NCBI GenBank assembly: GCA_937906975.1 | Contig: CALCUN010000073.1 | Location: 1-19,899 of the forward strand | DNA: 19,899 nucleotides | Origin: an uncultured Bacteroidales bacterium | GTDB lineage: Bacteria > Bacteroidota > Bacteroidia > Bacteroidales > P3 | Reading direction: 5' to 3' | Made by a program: the position numbers and the translations under genes | Shown: in pieces, positions 1 through 7,348 of the stretch | How positions within the stretch are numbered: position 1 is the first letter of the stretch | How the letters are laid out: every line of letters starts with the position of its first letter | Notes under the pieces: generated by a model | Database searches by the model: none | What the model was told of the DNA's origin: nothing | What the model saw: only the letters and a program-made list of their open reading frames with translations

Positions 1-170
<170 letters not shown>

Positions 171-250
171 AGAGGGTTATTATGAAATAGGGTAGGTAAG
201 ACTGCCGCTACCGAGAAGGTTTCTAAATGTTATAATTATCAAGTAATTAT

Positions 251-324
251 AGTCTCGTAGCTCAGTTGGTTAGAGCACTACACTGATAATGTAGGGGTCG
301 GCGGTTCAAGTCCGCCCGAGACTA
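251..324 (+). tRNA. tRNA-Ile(GAT)
   Basis: The cloverleaf folds cleanly: a 7-bp acceptor stem AGTCTCG/CGAGACT, D stem GCTC/GAGC, anticodon stem CTACA/TGTAG with loop CTGATAA (anticodon GAT at 285-287), T stem GGCGG/CCGCC with loop TTCAAGT, and discriminator A at 324. CCA is not encoded. It sits 80 bp after the 16S gene, the usual place for tRNA-Ile in a bacterial rRNA operon. The usual next genes (tRNA-Ala, 23S) do not follow. Confidence 0.97.
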
Positions 325-326
325 CG

Positions 327-359
327 ATGATTTGTGTCTTCGCATGAATCATTTTTTTG
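327..359 (+). terminator. Intrinsic terminator after tRNA-Ile
   Basis: A stem of ATGATTTGTG against CATGAATCAT (10 bp, two of them G-U wobble) closes a TCTTCG loop and is followed by a run of T. It begins directly after the tRNA, so it could end the 16S-tRNA-Ile transcript. Confidence 0.6.
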
Positions 360-379
360 TTTTCATAATTGTGGATTTT

Positions 380-413
380 ACTCCTGAGAAGTTCTTTCTC
401 AGGAGTTTTTTTT
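380..413 (+). terminator. Strong intrinsic terminator of the 16S-tRNA-Ile unit
   Basis: The perfect stem ACTCCTGAGAA / TTCTCAGGAGT closes a short loop and is followed by eight T. Together with the hairpin just upstream it forms a tandem terminator. It argues that transcription stops here and does not continue into a linked 23S gene. Confidence 0.85.
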
Positions 414-694
414 GTTATATTTGTTTTATTTCTTAATAGTAGTGAAATGTAGTTTATTAAACTATTTATTCTAAAAAAGAATAATTTACATACAAAAAAG
501 GAATTTTTTTCTTCCTAAAAGCAATAGCAATTATTCTTCAAAAGAACAAAAAATCTTCCAAAAAGGAATACATATATATAATAATAAATAACTGATATCT
601 TTTTAAAAAGTTATACGGAAGAGAAACACTATTAAAAAACATTCGTTTTTTAATAGTGTTTTGTTTTTAACCAAAGCTTCTAAAGGACATTGGA
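414..694. other. AT-rich intergenic DNA, no gene seen
   Basis: No tRNA, rRNA or convincing open reading frame is visible between the rRNA-unit terminators and the transposase relic. The stretch is very AT-rich and contains short A and T tracts. Its only clear structure is the hairpin at 625-660. I see no TTTG / TAnnTTTG promoter pair here. Confidence 0.6.
625..668 (+). terminator. Perfect 16-bp hairpin with T-rich tail
   Basis: The arm at 625-640 (AACACTATTAAAAAAC) is exactly complementary to 645-660, leaving an ATTC loop, and is followed by TTGTTTTT. This has the form of an intrinsic terminator on the plus strand. No gene immediately upstream needs it, so it may be a relic, a backup for the rRNA unit, or the end of an unrecognised small transcript. 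Confidence 0.65.
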
Positions 695-1089
695 TTGAAA
701 GTGAGAAAAAAAGCACAGCCCCTCGCAGGCATGAGCGGGAAACGATTTTGTAAATACCTATCATTAGACATCTACTTAAAATATTTTCAACCTTACTTAT
801 TTCGCAATATAGAAATCACATATCTTAATCAAGTATGGAGCACATTTTATACATACCATTTATTTATCTATATGCTATTATACAATTAATTGTTGATTGG
901 AAATTAATCAATATACAACAAAAAAATGGAAGAGTTTTTTAACAAGAATATATCTACATTAAATAATTTGATACAGTAGATGAATTAAGACAAGGAATAG
1001 ATAAATATATAAAATATTACAACTTTCAATGTTCCCATTCTTCTCTTGACCTTCTATTGCTAGCAATGAAATATGGATTAGTCTCATAA
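695..1089 (+). pseudogene. Decayed IS3-family transposase (orfB) remnant
   Basis: Two in-order pieces resemble an IS3-family OrfB integrase. An open frame from 695 to 889 contains PYLFRNIEITYLNQVWST (ending about 844), like the NQVWSTDITYI segment that carries the first catalytic Asp; here that Asp is replaced, reading WSTFYTY. Further on, 967-1086 reads FDTVDELRQGIDKYIKYYNF and then SHSSLD, matching the OrfB C-terminus (usually YNxxRPHSSLxYxTP), ending with a stop at 1087-1089. In-frame stops lie at 940-942 and 964-966. About 100 bp separate the two motifs where an intact gene has roughly 330 bp, so there is an internal deletion as well as frame damage. It is certainly not functional. The family assignment is by motif recognition. 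The left boundary is uncertain and the first 15 or so codons of the 695 frame are not recognisable. Confidence 0.72.
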
Positions 1090-1125
1090 AAAGATGATAA
1101 ATATTTTCTTAAACTGAATTTAAAA

Positions 1126-1200
1126 TGTAAATTTGCAAGCACAAAACAAATTAAATTAATCATTAAACCTATTTAAAATGGGTAGTAGTATATACTAACA
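1126..1200 (+). repeat. Left arm of 75-bp imperfect inverted repeat
   Basis: This stretch starts TGTAAATTTGC and runs to CTAACA. Its reverse complement closely matches 3080-3154, with the core AATTAATCATTAAAC identical and AGTAGTATA also shared. I estimate about 80-85% identity with small indels. The two arms enclose the two-gene cassette at 1283-2975, and the outer ends have the 5'-TG...CA-3' polarity typical of many transposon ends. Confidence 0.78.
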
Positions 1201-1282
1201 ACTTGTATTAGTGAAAATGGCGGATGCAAATTAGTTAGGAGCTCATAATAGAATTATAGGGAATTCGTTTATTATAAATATT

Positions 1283-2416
1283 ATGAAAATTAATCGCAAA
1301 CAATTCACTCCTGATAAAGTTGAACGACTCTCTAATTGTGAGATATTCGTGTTTGGCAGTAATATAGAAGGGAAACACATGGGAGGAGCAGCAAGAGTTG
1401 CTTATGAAATGTTTGGTGCAGAATGGGGTGTTGGTGATGGTCCGACGGGAAGGTGCTATGCTATTCCGACAATGCATGGTGGACTTGAAGACATTCGCCC
1501 ATACGCAAAGAAATTCATTGCCTATGCAAAAGCACATCCAATGAAACGTTTTCTGCTTACACGTGTAGGATGTGGTATTGCTGGATTCAAAGATTCTGAC
1601 ATGGCTCAATTATTTGAAGACGCATTGGAGGTTCCTAATATTGCGTATCCTCGTCAGTGGTTGCCGTACATGGCTATTGATTACACACTTGGTTTGAAGA
1701 CGCCGAGAGGGAAAGAGGCTGCACCGCTTGTTGTCAGTGATACAGTCTTAAAACGACTTTGTGAACAATATCTATACGAGATTGGAGCTGGAATAAATAA
1801 ATTTTTGCCGAGTATCAAAGTAAGATATGTTGCAGAACACAAGAAGTTTGCTTATGCTTGTTTTGGCGATTTCTTTTTCTTTGGGGATGACTTCTATGTG
1901 TGGGAACAAGATGACAAATATTTAGACGACCATAATCAAGACGTCGTAGAAGAAGTGTTTAACGATGAATGTGAAGGACGAGGTTATGCTCGTAGAGTTA
2001 TTTTTGCAGGTGTGCAAACAGAATTCAAAGATTGCAATAGAGAAAATATCTATACCGGCGACGTTATAAAAATAGAAGAAAATCAGAACTTAACAAACTA
2101 TCTGGCAGTTGGAGCATTGAGTTCTGAAGAAGGAAAAGGGGCATATTGTTTTATATTAGACAACCATAGTTGGAGTTTGGCTGATTGCTATCGCCAACAT
2201 TATAAAATGACGCGTGTCGGCACTGTATTTTATCAGTTGAATGCAAGTGATTTCATTGGAGTAAATCAGCGTACAATGCAATTTAATGGATATGGAGATA
2301 GTGAGGAAGAGAAACAACTGAAAATATTGATGGCAAAATTCACTCCTAATTACGTTCAAGAACTTTGGAAATATCAAGGACTTGAGATTTTGGGAGCTGA
2401 ATATGATTGGAGATAA
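1283..2416 (+). CDS. Phage-type macro-like (A1S_2505-like) protein with unknown C-terminal domain
   Basis: A 377-aa soluble protein with no signal peptide or membrane segment. Residues about 20-115 contain VFGSNIEGKHMGGAA, GPTGRCYAIPT and LTRVGCGIAGFKDSDMAQLF, a pattern I recognise from the A1S_2505-type phage non-structural protein family, whose glycine-rich start resembles nucleotide- or ADP-ribose-binding macro-like folds. The remaining 230 residues or so are acidic and aromatic-rich and I do not recognise them. The start at 1283 is the first ATG in frame and has an A-rich upstream stretch without a Shine-Dalgarno site, as usual in this phylum. It is followed after 25 bp by the nuclease-like gene, so the two are probably co-transcribed, and both lie between inverted repeats. 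A defence or anti-phage role is possible from context but unproven. Biochemical function is unknown. Confidence 0.7.
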   Translation: MKINRKQFTPDKVERLSNCEIFVFGSNIEGKHMGGAARVAYEMFGAEWGVGDGPTGRCYAIPTMHGGLEDIRPYAKKFIAYAKAHPMKRFLLTRVGCGIAGFKDSDMAQLFEDALEVPNIAYPRQWLPYMAIDYTLGLKTPRGKEAAPLVVSDTVLKRLCEQYLYEIGAGINKFLPSIKVRYVAEHKKFAYACFGDFFFFGDDFYVWEQDDKYLDDHNQDVVEEVFNDECEGRGYARRVIFAGVQTEFKDCNRENIYTGDVIKIEENQNLTNYLAVGALSSEEGKGAYCFILDNHSWSLADCYRQHYKMTRVGTVFYQLNASDFIGVNQRTMQFNGYGDSEEEKQLKILMAKFTPNYVQELWKYQGLEILGAEYDWR

Positions 2417-2441
2417 TATAATTATAAAATCGTAAAATAAT

Positions 2442-2975
2442 ATGGAACTCACTAACAAACAAAAAGGCGAAATTGGAGAAACTCTTGTCTCAATGAAATT
2501 AATAAATATGGGATGGGATGTTGTCAACATCAATACTGTCTATCGAAATTACAAAAATGCAGATCTAATCTGCATGAATGCCAACAATGGCAAGAGTGTA
2601 ATGATTCAAGTAAAAACAGGAACAACTCACAATATATTAACAGGATTTATTTCTGAATTAGATGGCACAATCCCAAAAATAGAAGAAAAAATAATAGGAC
2701 CATGGGTGTTCGTTTATATGCCTGATGATAAAATGTCAAATATGGAGTTTTATATTCTAACAAGAGAAGAAGTGATTGAACTGATTTCTTCTAGCAACAA
2801 ATGGTATGCGACCGAATATCATCGCGAGTTGAAGAAGAAATACCCTGTAGGTATTGAAGAAGAATGGCTGAAAGGTGGATTATCCAAAGCAACTAAACTA
2901 CATCCAGAATATAAAAGTACGTTACGTCAGACATCCAAAGACAATTGGTGGAAGATAACAAAGCTACTTGATTGA
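2442..2975 (+). CDS. PD-(D/E)XK nuclease-like protein
   Basis: A 177-aa protein. The N-terminal half has the signature order of a PD-(D/E)XK nuclease fold: a helix with GEIGET (Glu10, Glu13), a hydrophobic strand GWDVVNIN, Asp41 in NADLICM, and a strand with Gln56-Val-Lys58 (IQVKTG). These would be the metal-binding and catalytic residues; the QxK variant of (D/E)xK is accepted in several families. The last 70 residues or so are charged, include several Trp (EEWLKGG, DNWWKITK), and are unassigned. No partner methylase is present, so a classical restriction-modification pair is unlikely. It lies 25 bp after the macro-like gene and inside the inverted-repeat bracket. Nuclease activity is inferred from motif order only. 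Confidence 0.62.
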   Translation: MELTNKQKGEIGETLVSMKLINMGWDVVNINTVYRNYKNADLICMNANNGKSVMIQVKTGTTHNILTGFISELDGTIPKIEEKIIGPWVFVYMPDDKMSNMEFYILTREEVIELISSSNKWYATEYHRELKKKYPVGIEEEWLKGGLSKATKLHPEYKSTLRQTSKDNWWKITKLLD

Positions 2976-3079
2976 TGTAAATTGCTACGAACTTGTCTGT
3001 AATGCTTTGTTGCACAATAATTATAAAATTATTGAAACTATTATATCAATTGAATAAAGTTATATCGAACATAAACCGG

Positions 3080-3154
3080 TGTTAGCATTATACTACTCCC
3101 AATTTTTAACAAGTTTAATGATTAATTAAATTTGTTTTTTGTCGCTAATTTACA
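3080..3154 (-). repeat. Right arm of 75-bp imperfect inverted repeat
   Basis: The reverse complement of this stretch aligns along its full length with 1126-1200. The outermost bases AATTTACA mirror TGTAAATT at the left arm. The outer 24 bases also form part of the first 60-nt direct repeat (3131-3190), so part of the end sequence occurs again at 3312-3335. No target-site duplication is evident outside the arms. Confidence 0.78.
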
Positions 3155-3190
3155 ACTTATTTTTTATTACTTATTATTTTTTTCTGAATT
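3131..3190 (+). repeat. 60-nt direct repeat, copy 1
   Basis: This copy runs from TTTGTTTTTTG through GCTAATTTACAA and CTTATTATTTTTTT to CTGAATT. A second imperfect copy lies about 181 bp downstream at 3312-3371. The inner part overlaps the right arm of the cassette's inverted repeat. Confidence 0.7.
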
Positions 3191-3222
3191 ATAGAAGTAA
3201 TAAAAAAGTCTTTGTTTTTTTT

Positions 3223-3265
3223 AATTTTTTCTTTGCTTTTTTGAATTTTTTCTTTCATTTTTTTT
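3223..3265 (+). repeat. T-rich 21-22-nt tandem units
   Basis: Two adjacent units begin AATTTTTTCTTT (3223-3243 and 3244-3265). Over 33 bases the stretch differs at only about three positions from the T-rich array after cas2 at 19638, so the same unusual motif occurs in two distant intergenic regions. Confidence 0.55.
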
Positions 3266-3311
3266 AATAAAACAAAGAGTTATTTTTCCTTTGTATTTAT
3301 GCTTTTTTTCT

Positions 3312-3371
3312 TTTGTTTTTATTGCTAATTTACAATTTGTTTTTTAGCCCTTATTATTTTTTTGTCTGAAT
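3312..3371 (+). repeat. 60-nt direct repeat, copy 2
   Basis: This is the second copy of the 3131-3190 sequence, sharing GCTAATTTACAA, CTTATTATTTTTTT and CTGAATT with scattered substitutions. It ends about 50 bp before the recJ promoter boxes. Confidence 0.7.
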
Positions 3372-3418
3372 TGTGAGTGGTAGTATCGTTGTTTAAGAAG
3401 AAATATTGTTTAAAAAAG

Positions 3419-3449
3419 TTTGTGGCCTCGTTGTTTTTTCTTATCTTTG
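3419..3449 (+). promoter_or_regulatory. Bacteroidota-type promoter for recJ
   Basis: A -33 box TTTG at 3419-3422 is separated by 19 bp from a -7 box TATCTTTG at 3442-3449, matching the TTTG / TAnnTTTG consensus of the Bacteroidota primary sigma factor. The expected start site is near 3455, giving a leader of about 130 nt. As no terminator is seen before 12091, this promoter could also feed ettA and the hydrogenase genes. Confidence 0.65.
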
Positions 3450-3588
3450 TCGCGAATTCGCTTTTTTTTGAGAATTTTGTGGAATAGACTATAATGAATG
3501 AAATATTCACAGAAAATTAAGAAGTAAAGTGGAAGGAATAAATAATTATAAATCAATGCGGTGTTATTTTACCGACTAAAATAATAGT

Positions 3589-5364
3589 ATGGAAAAACGT
3601 TGGGCTTTTAAGGAAAGGGGTGATAGAGAGGTAGTTAGTCGTTTGGCTAAGCAACTTTGCGTTGGTAAAAATAATGCAGGGAACGATGATTTGTTTACTT
3701 ATGAGATAGTTGCTGAGTTATTAGTGCAAAGAGGAATAGCTTCGTATGAGGAGGCAGAGCGTTTTTTTAGACCAAAGTATGAGCATTTGCATGATCCTTA
3801 TTTGATGAATGATATGGATAAGGCGGTAGAGAGGATTTTGGTTGCGATAAAGGGTAATGAGAAGATTTTGGTGTATGGGGATTATGATGTTGATGGTACT
3901 TCTGCTGTGGCTTTGGTTTTTTCTTATCTTGAAAAGTTTTCTTCTAATATTGATTTCTATATTCCAGATCGTTATTCGGAAGGTTATGGCGTGTCTATAA
4001 AAGGTATAGATTATGCTGTGGATAATGATGTTAAATTGATTATTTGTTTGGATTGTGGAATTAAGGCTCATGAAGAAATTTTATATGCTAAGCAAAAGGG
4101 TGTTGATTTCATTGTTTGTGATCACCATTTGCCTTCTGATACTTTGCCTGAGGCGTGGGCTGTTTTAGATCCAAAGAGAGTGGATTCTACTTATCCTTAT
4201 AAGGAGTTGAGTGGTTGTGGTATTGGCTTTAAATTGGTACAAGCTATTCAAAAAGAAAAGAATAGACCTTTTGAGGAAATATTAAATTATTTAGATCTTG
4301 TTGCTATAAGTATTGCTGCCGATGTTGTGCCTTTGACTGGTGAAAATAGGGTTTTGGCATATTATGGTTTGAAGGTTATAAACAAGCGTCCTCGTGTTGG
4401 TATTGAGGCTATTTTATCTTATAGTAATATTAAGCATGAGGCAAATTCAAAGGATTATTTCAGTAGAAAGTTAATTATTTCTGATTTGGTGTTTTTGGTA
4501 GGGCCAAGAATCAATGCTGCTGGTAGAATGGAGAGTGGTAGAAAGGCTGTTGAACTTTTAAAGTCTTCAAATCGTGAGGAGGTAGAGCTTATTGCAAAAG
4601 AAATTGATGAAAATAATAAGCAAAGAAAAGATTTAGATAAACAGGCAACAGAGCAGGCAAAGGAAATGTTGAATGCTTCTAAGGATTTGGCTTCTAAAAA
4701 GACTACTGTTGTTTATGGGGAGACTTGGCATAAGGGGGTTATTGGTATTGTTGCTTCTCGTCTTATTGAGCAATATTACAAGCCTACTATTGTCTTTACA
4801 AAGAGTAATGATTTGATTACTGGTTCTGCAAGAAGTGTAAAGGATTTTGATATTTATGCTGCTATTGAGTCTTGTTCTCATTTGCTTACTCACTTTGGAG
4901 GTCATAAGTTTGCAGCGGGGTTAAGTCTTCCAGAAAAGAATCTTGAAGAGTTTAAAGCTTTATTTGAAAAGCAAGTGGAAAATTCTATTTCTGATTCTCA
5001 AATGGTTCCTGAAATCGAGATTGATTTGGAAATAGAGCTGGGGAATATAACTCCTCGTTTATTTAGAATTTTAAAACAGTTTGCTCCTTTTGGACCTGAA
5101 AATAATATTCCTATTTTTTGTAGCAAACGTTTGATGGATACAGGTTTTGCAAGAACTGTTGGTAGTAAGCATTTAAAGCTTTCTGCTGTTTCCAGAGAAA
5201 AGTCTTCTTTTCCTTTTGATTGTATTGGTTTTGGTCTTGCAGAACATCAAAAAGAAGTTAGCAAAGGCAGTATGTTTGATATTTGTTATCAGATTGATGA
5301 GAATGATTTTCAAGGAAAAACATCTTTGCAGTTGAATTTAAAGGATTTAAAAATAATTGGTTAA
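3589..5364 (+). CDS. recJ: Single-stranded-DNA-specific exonuclease RecJ
   Basis: A 591-aa protein, close to the usual RecJ length. RecJ degrades single-stranded DNA 5' to 3' in recombination and mismatch or base-excision repair. All DHH-family metal-binding motifs are present: GDYDVDGTS with Asp98, Asp100 and Asp102; LDCG with Asp155; CDHHLP with Asp178-His179-His180; and DLVAISIAADVVPL. These are followed by VGPRINAAGRM and the DHHA1-domain motifs WHKGVIGIVASRL and FGGHKFAAG (Gly437-His439). The C-terminal OB-like part continues to the stop. The ATG at 3589 is the first in frame and gives a normal N-terminus. The gene lies 20 bp ahead of ettA, probably in the same operon. Its third codon positions are rich in T and G, clearly unlike the A/C-rich hydrogenase and hcp genes downstream. 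Confidence 0.97.
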   Translation: MEKRWAFKERGDREVVSRLAKQLCVGKNNAGNDDLFTYEIVAELLVQRGIASYEEAERFFRPKYEHLHDPYLMNDMDKAVERILVAIKGNEKILVYGDYDVDGTSAVALVFSYLEKFSSNIDFYIPDRYSEGYGVSIKGIDYAVDNDVKLIICLDCGIKAHEEILYAKQKGVDFIVCDHHLPSDTLPEAWAVLDPKRVDSTYPYKELSGCGIGFKLVQAIQKEKNRPFEEILNYLDLVAISIAADVVPLTGENRVLAYYGLKVINKRPRVGIEAILSYSNIKHEANSKDYFSRKLIISDLVFLVGPRINAAGRMESGRKAVELLKSSNREEVELIAKEIDENNKQRKDLDKQATEQAKEMLNASKDLASKKTTVVYGETWHKGVIGIVASRLIEQYYKPTIVFTKSNDLITGSARSVKDFDIYAAIESCSHLLTHFGGHKFAAGLSLPEKNLEEFKALFEKQVENSISDSQMVPEIEIDLEIELGNITPRLFRILKQFAPFGPENNIPIFCSKRLMDTGFARTVGSKHLKLSAVSREKSSFPFDCIGFGLAEHQKEVSKGSMFDICYQIDENDFQGKTSLQLNLKDLKIIG

Positions 5365-5384
5365 TAAAATAGAATTAAATATTT

Positions 5385-7067
5385 ATGGCACAAGACGATA
5401 AAAAGATTATATTTTCAATGGTTGGTGTTGGTAAATTAATACCACCAAGCAGACAAATTTTAAAAGATATATATTTGTCCTTCTATTATGGGGCAAAGAT
5501 TGGTATAATCGGTTTGAATGGTTCTGGTAAATCTACTCTTTTAAAGATTATTGCAGGACTTGATAAGTCTCATCAAGGTGAGGTGCATTTTTCTCCAGGT
5601 TATTCTGTTGGCTATTTAGAACAAGAGCCTCAACTAGACGATACAAAAACAGTAAAGGAAATTGTTCTTGAAGGCGTTAAAGAGGTTTCTGATTTGATTG
5701 CAGAATATGAACAAGTTAATATGAAGTTCTGTGAGCCTATGAGCGATGAAGAAATGGCAGCACTCATTGAACGTCAAGGAGAATTGACAGAGTTAATGGA
5801 ACAACATGATGCTTGGAATCTTGATAATAAACTTGAACGTGCAATGGATGCGTTGCGTTGCCCACCAGATGATGCTTTGGTGAAAAATCTTTCAGGAGGA
5901 GAAAGAAGACGTGTTGCGTTGTGTAGAATATTGCTACAAGAACCAGATATATTATTATTAGATGAGCCTACTAACCACTTAGATGCAGAAAGTATAGAAT
6001 GGTTAGAACAACATTTACAACAATATAAAGGAACAGTTATTGCAGTTACTCACGATAGATATTTCTTAGATAATGTTGCAGGTTGGATATTAGAACTTGA
6101 TAGAGGAGAGGGTATTCCATGGCAAGGAAATTATACTTCTTGGTTAGACCAAAAGACAAAACGTCTTGAAATGGAAGAAAAACAAGAAAGTAAAAGAAAG
6201 AAAACTCTTCAAAGAGAGTTAGAATGGGTGAGAATGACACCAAAAGCAAGACAGGCTAAGGGTAAAGCCAGATTGAGTTCTTACGAGCAAATGATGAGTC
6301 AAGATGTTAAGGAAAAAGAAGAAAAATTAGAAATCTTTATTCCAAATGGTCCTCGTCTTGGCGATAAAGTTATAGAGGTTAATTCTATCTCAAAGGCATA
6401 CGGAGATAAATTATTGTTTGAGAATTTGAGTTTTTCTCTACCACCTGCAGGAATCGTAGGTGTGATTGGACCAAACGGGGCAGGAAAAACAACTCTATTT
6501 AGAATGATAATGGGATTGGAAACTCCTGATACAGGTTCATTTGACGTAGGTCCTACTGTAAAGGTTGGCTATGTAGATCAACAACACCAAGATATTGATC
6601 CAGAAAAGAATGTTTGGGAAGTAATTTCAGAAGGAAACGAACAAATAGCATTAGGAGGAAGATTAGTTAATTCAAGAGCATACGTTTCAAGATTCAATTT
6701 CTCAGGAACAGATCAAAATAAGAAAACAGGAGTTTTGTCAGGAGGAGAAAGAAATCGTTTACATTTAGCAATGACTTTAAAGAGTGAAGCGAATGTTCTT
6801 TTATTAGACGAGCCTACTAACGACATAGACGTAAACACATTACGTGCTTTGGAAGAAGGATTAGAAAATTTTGCAGGTTGTGCTGTTGTAATCTCTCACG
6901 ATAGATGGTTCTTAGACAGAATTGCTACACATATCTTAGCATTTGAAGGTGATTCACAAGTTTACTTCTTTGAAGGTTCATATTCTGACTATGAAGAAAA
7001 CAAGAAAAAACGTTTAGGCGATTCAACACCAAAAAGAGTGAGATATAAAAAATTAATTTCAGATTAA
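5385..7067 (+). CDS. ettA: ABC-F translation factor EttA
   Basis: A 560-aa soluble ABC-F ATPase with two nucleotide-binding domains and no membrane segment. EttA binds the ribosomal E site and throttles the first elongation step according to ATP/ADP status. First domain: Walker A GLNGSGKST (43-51), signature LSGGE (169-173), Walker B LLLDEPTNHLD with Asp193-Glu194. Second domain: Walker A GPNGAGKTT (362-370), LSGGE from 451, LLLDEPTNDID with Asp475-Glu476. Between them lies a charged helical segment (about 245-325, rich in Lys and Glu), the P-site tRNA interaction motif that defines ABC-F. The N-terminus (MVGVGKLIPPSRQILKDI) matches EttA more closely than Uup or antibiotic-resistance ABC-F proteins. 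It follows recJ by 20 bp and precedes the first hydrogenase-associated gene by 23 bp without a visible terminator. Confidence 0.95.
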   Translation: MAQDDKKIIFSMVGVGKLIPPSRQILKDIYLSFYYGAKIGIIGLNGSGKSTLLKIIAGLDKSHQGEVHFSPGYSVGYLEQEPQLDDTKTVKEIVLEGVKEVSDLIAEYEQVNMKFCEPMSDEEMAALIERQGELTELMEQHDAWNLDNKLERAMDALRCPPDDALVKNLSGGERRRVALCRILLQEPDILLLDEPTNHLDAESIEWLEQHLQQYKGTVIAVTHDRYFLDNVAGWILELDRGEGIPWQGNYTSWLDQKTKRLEMEEKQESKRKKTLQRELEWVRMTPKARQAKGKARLSSYEQMMSQDVKEKEEKLEIFIPNGPRLGDKVIEVNSISKAYGDKLLFENLSFSLPPAGIVGVIGPNGAGKTTLFRMIMGLETPDTGSFDVGPTVKVGYVDQQHQDIDPEKNVWEVISEGNEQIALGGRLVNSRAYVSRFNFSGTDQNKKTGVLSGGERNRLHLAMTLKSEANVLLLDEPTNDIDVNTLRALEEGLENFAGCAVVISHDRWFLDRIATHILAFEGDSQVYFFEGSYSDYEENKKKRLGDSTPKRVRYKKLISD

Positions 7068-7090
7068 AATAATAAAAACACAATATAACA

Positions 7091-7336
7091 ATGGAAAAAA
7101 AGGAAATAATAATTTGTTTAGGTAGTTCTTGTTTTGCAAGAGGAAATAACAAAAACCTTGAATTTATTCAAGAATATCTTAAAGTTAATGACCTTAAAGC
7201 AAAGATTACTTTCAAAGGACAATTATGCTCTCAACAATGTAGCCAAGGACCAGTTGTGATAATTGATGGAGAGATGTTTACAATGGTGAATAAAACAAAA
7301 TTGTTAGAGATATTAAACAATAAGTTTGGACTTTAA
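7091..7336 (+). CDS. NuoE-like thioredoxin-fold [2Fe-2S] ferredoxin
   Basis: An 81-aa protein resembling the C-terminal half of NuoE/HndA-type subunits, which carry a [2Fe-2S] cluster on a thioredoxin-like fold. The four probable ligands are Cys9 and Cys14 (CLGSSC) and Cys46 and Cys50 (CSQQC), followed by the typical GP turn. Such stand-alone domains commonly pass electrons to or from [FeFe]-hydrogenases. It opens the hydrogenase cluster, only 12 bp before the HydS-type gene. The two stretches of Cys with CX4C...CX3C spacing and the short length make the assignment good; the redox partner is inferred from neighbours. Confidence 0.85.
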   Translation: MEKKEIIICLGSSCFARGNNKNLEFIQEYLKVNDLKAKITFKGQLCSQQCSQGPVVIIDGEMFTMVNKTKLLEILNNKFGL

Positions 7337-7348
7337 AATTAGTTTGCT

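Larger units (their letters stand above)
2976..3588. other. Repeat-rich noncoding region upstream of recJ
   Basis: No credible gene lies in these 613 bases. They hold the right arm of the cassette's inverted repeat (3080-3154), two copies of a 60-nt direct repeat (3131-3190, 3312-3371), two units of a T-rich 21-nt motif (3223-3265), a promoter-like pair for recJ (3419-3449) and a leader of about 130 nt. A weak hairpin AATAATT/AATTATT near 3016-3033 might end the upstream pair's transcript, but it has no T tract. Confidence 0.7.

Noticed and set aside
695..889. A small 64-residue protein gene
   Set aside because: Its second half matches an internal piece of an IS3 OrfB, not a stand-alone protein, and the rest of the transposase continues in broken frames.
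3223..3265. A CRISPR-like array upstream of recJ
   Set aside because: The units are tandem without spacers and nearly homopolymeric.
3325..3510. A 61-codon minus-strand gene between the cassette and recJ
   Set aside because: It spans the direct repeat and the recJ promoter, has low complexity and no recognisable motif.
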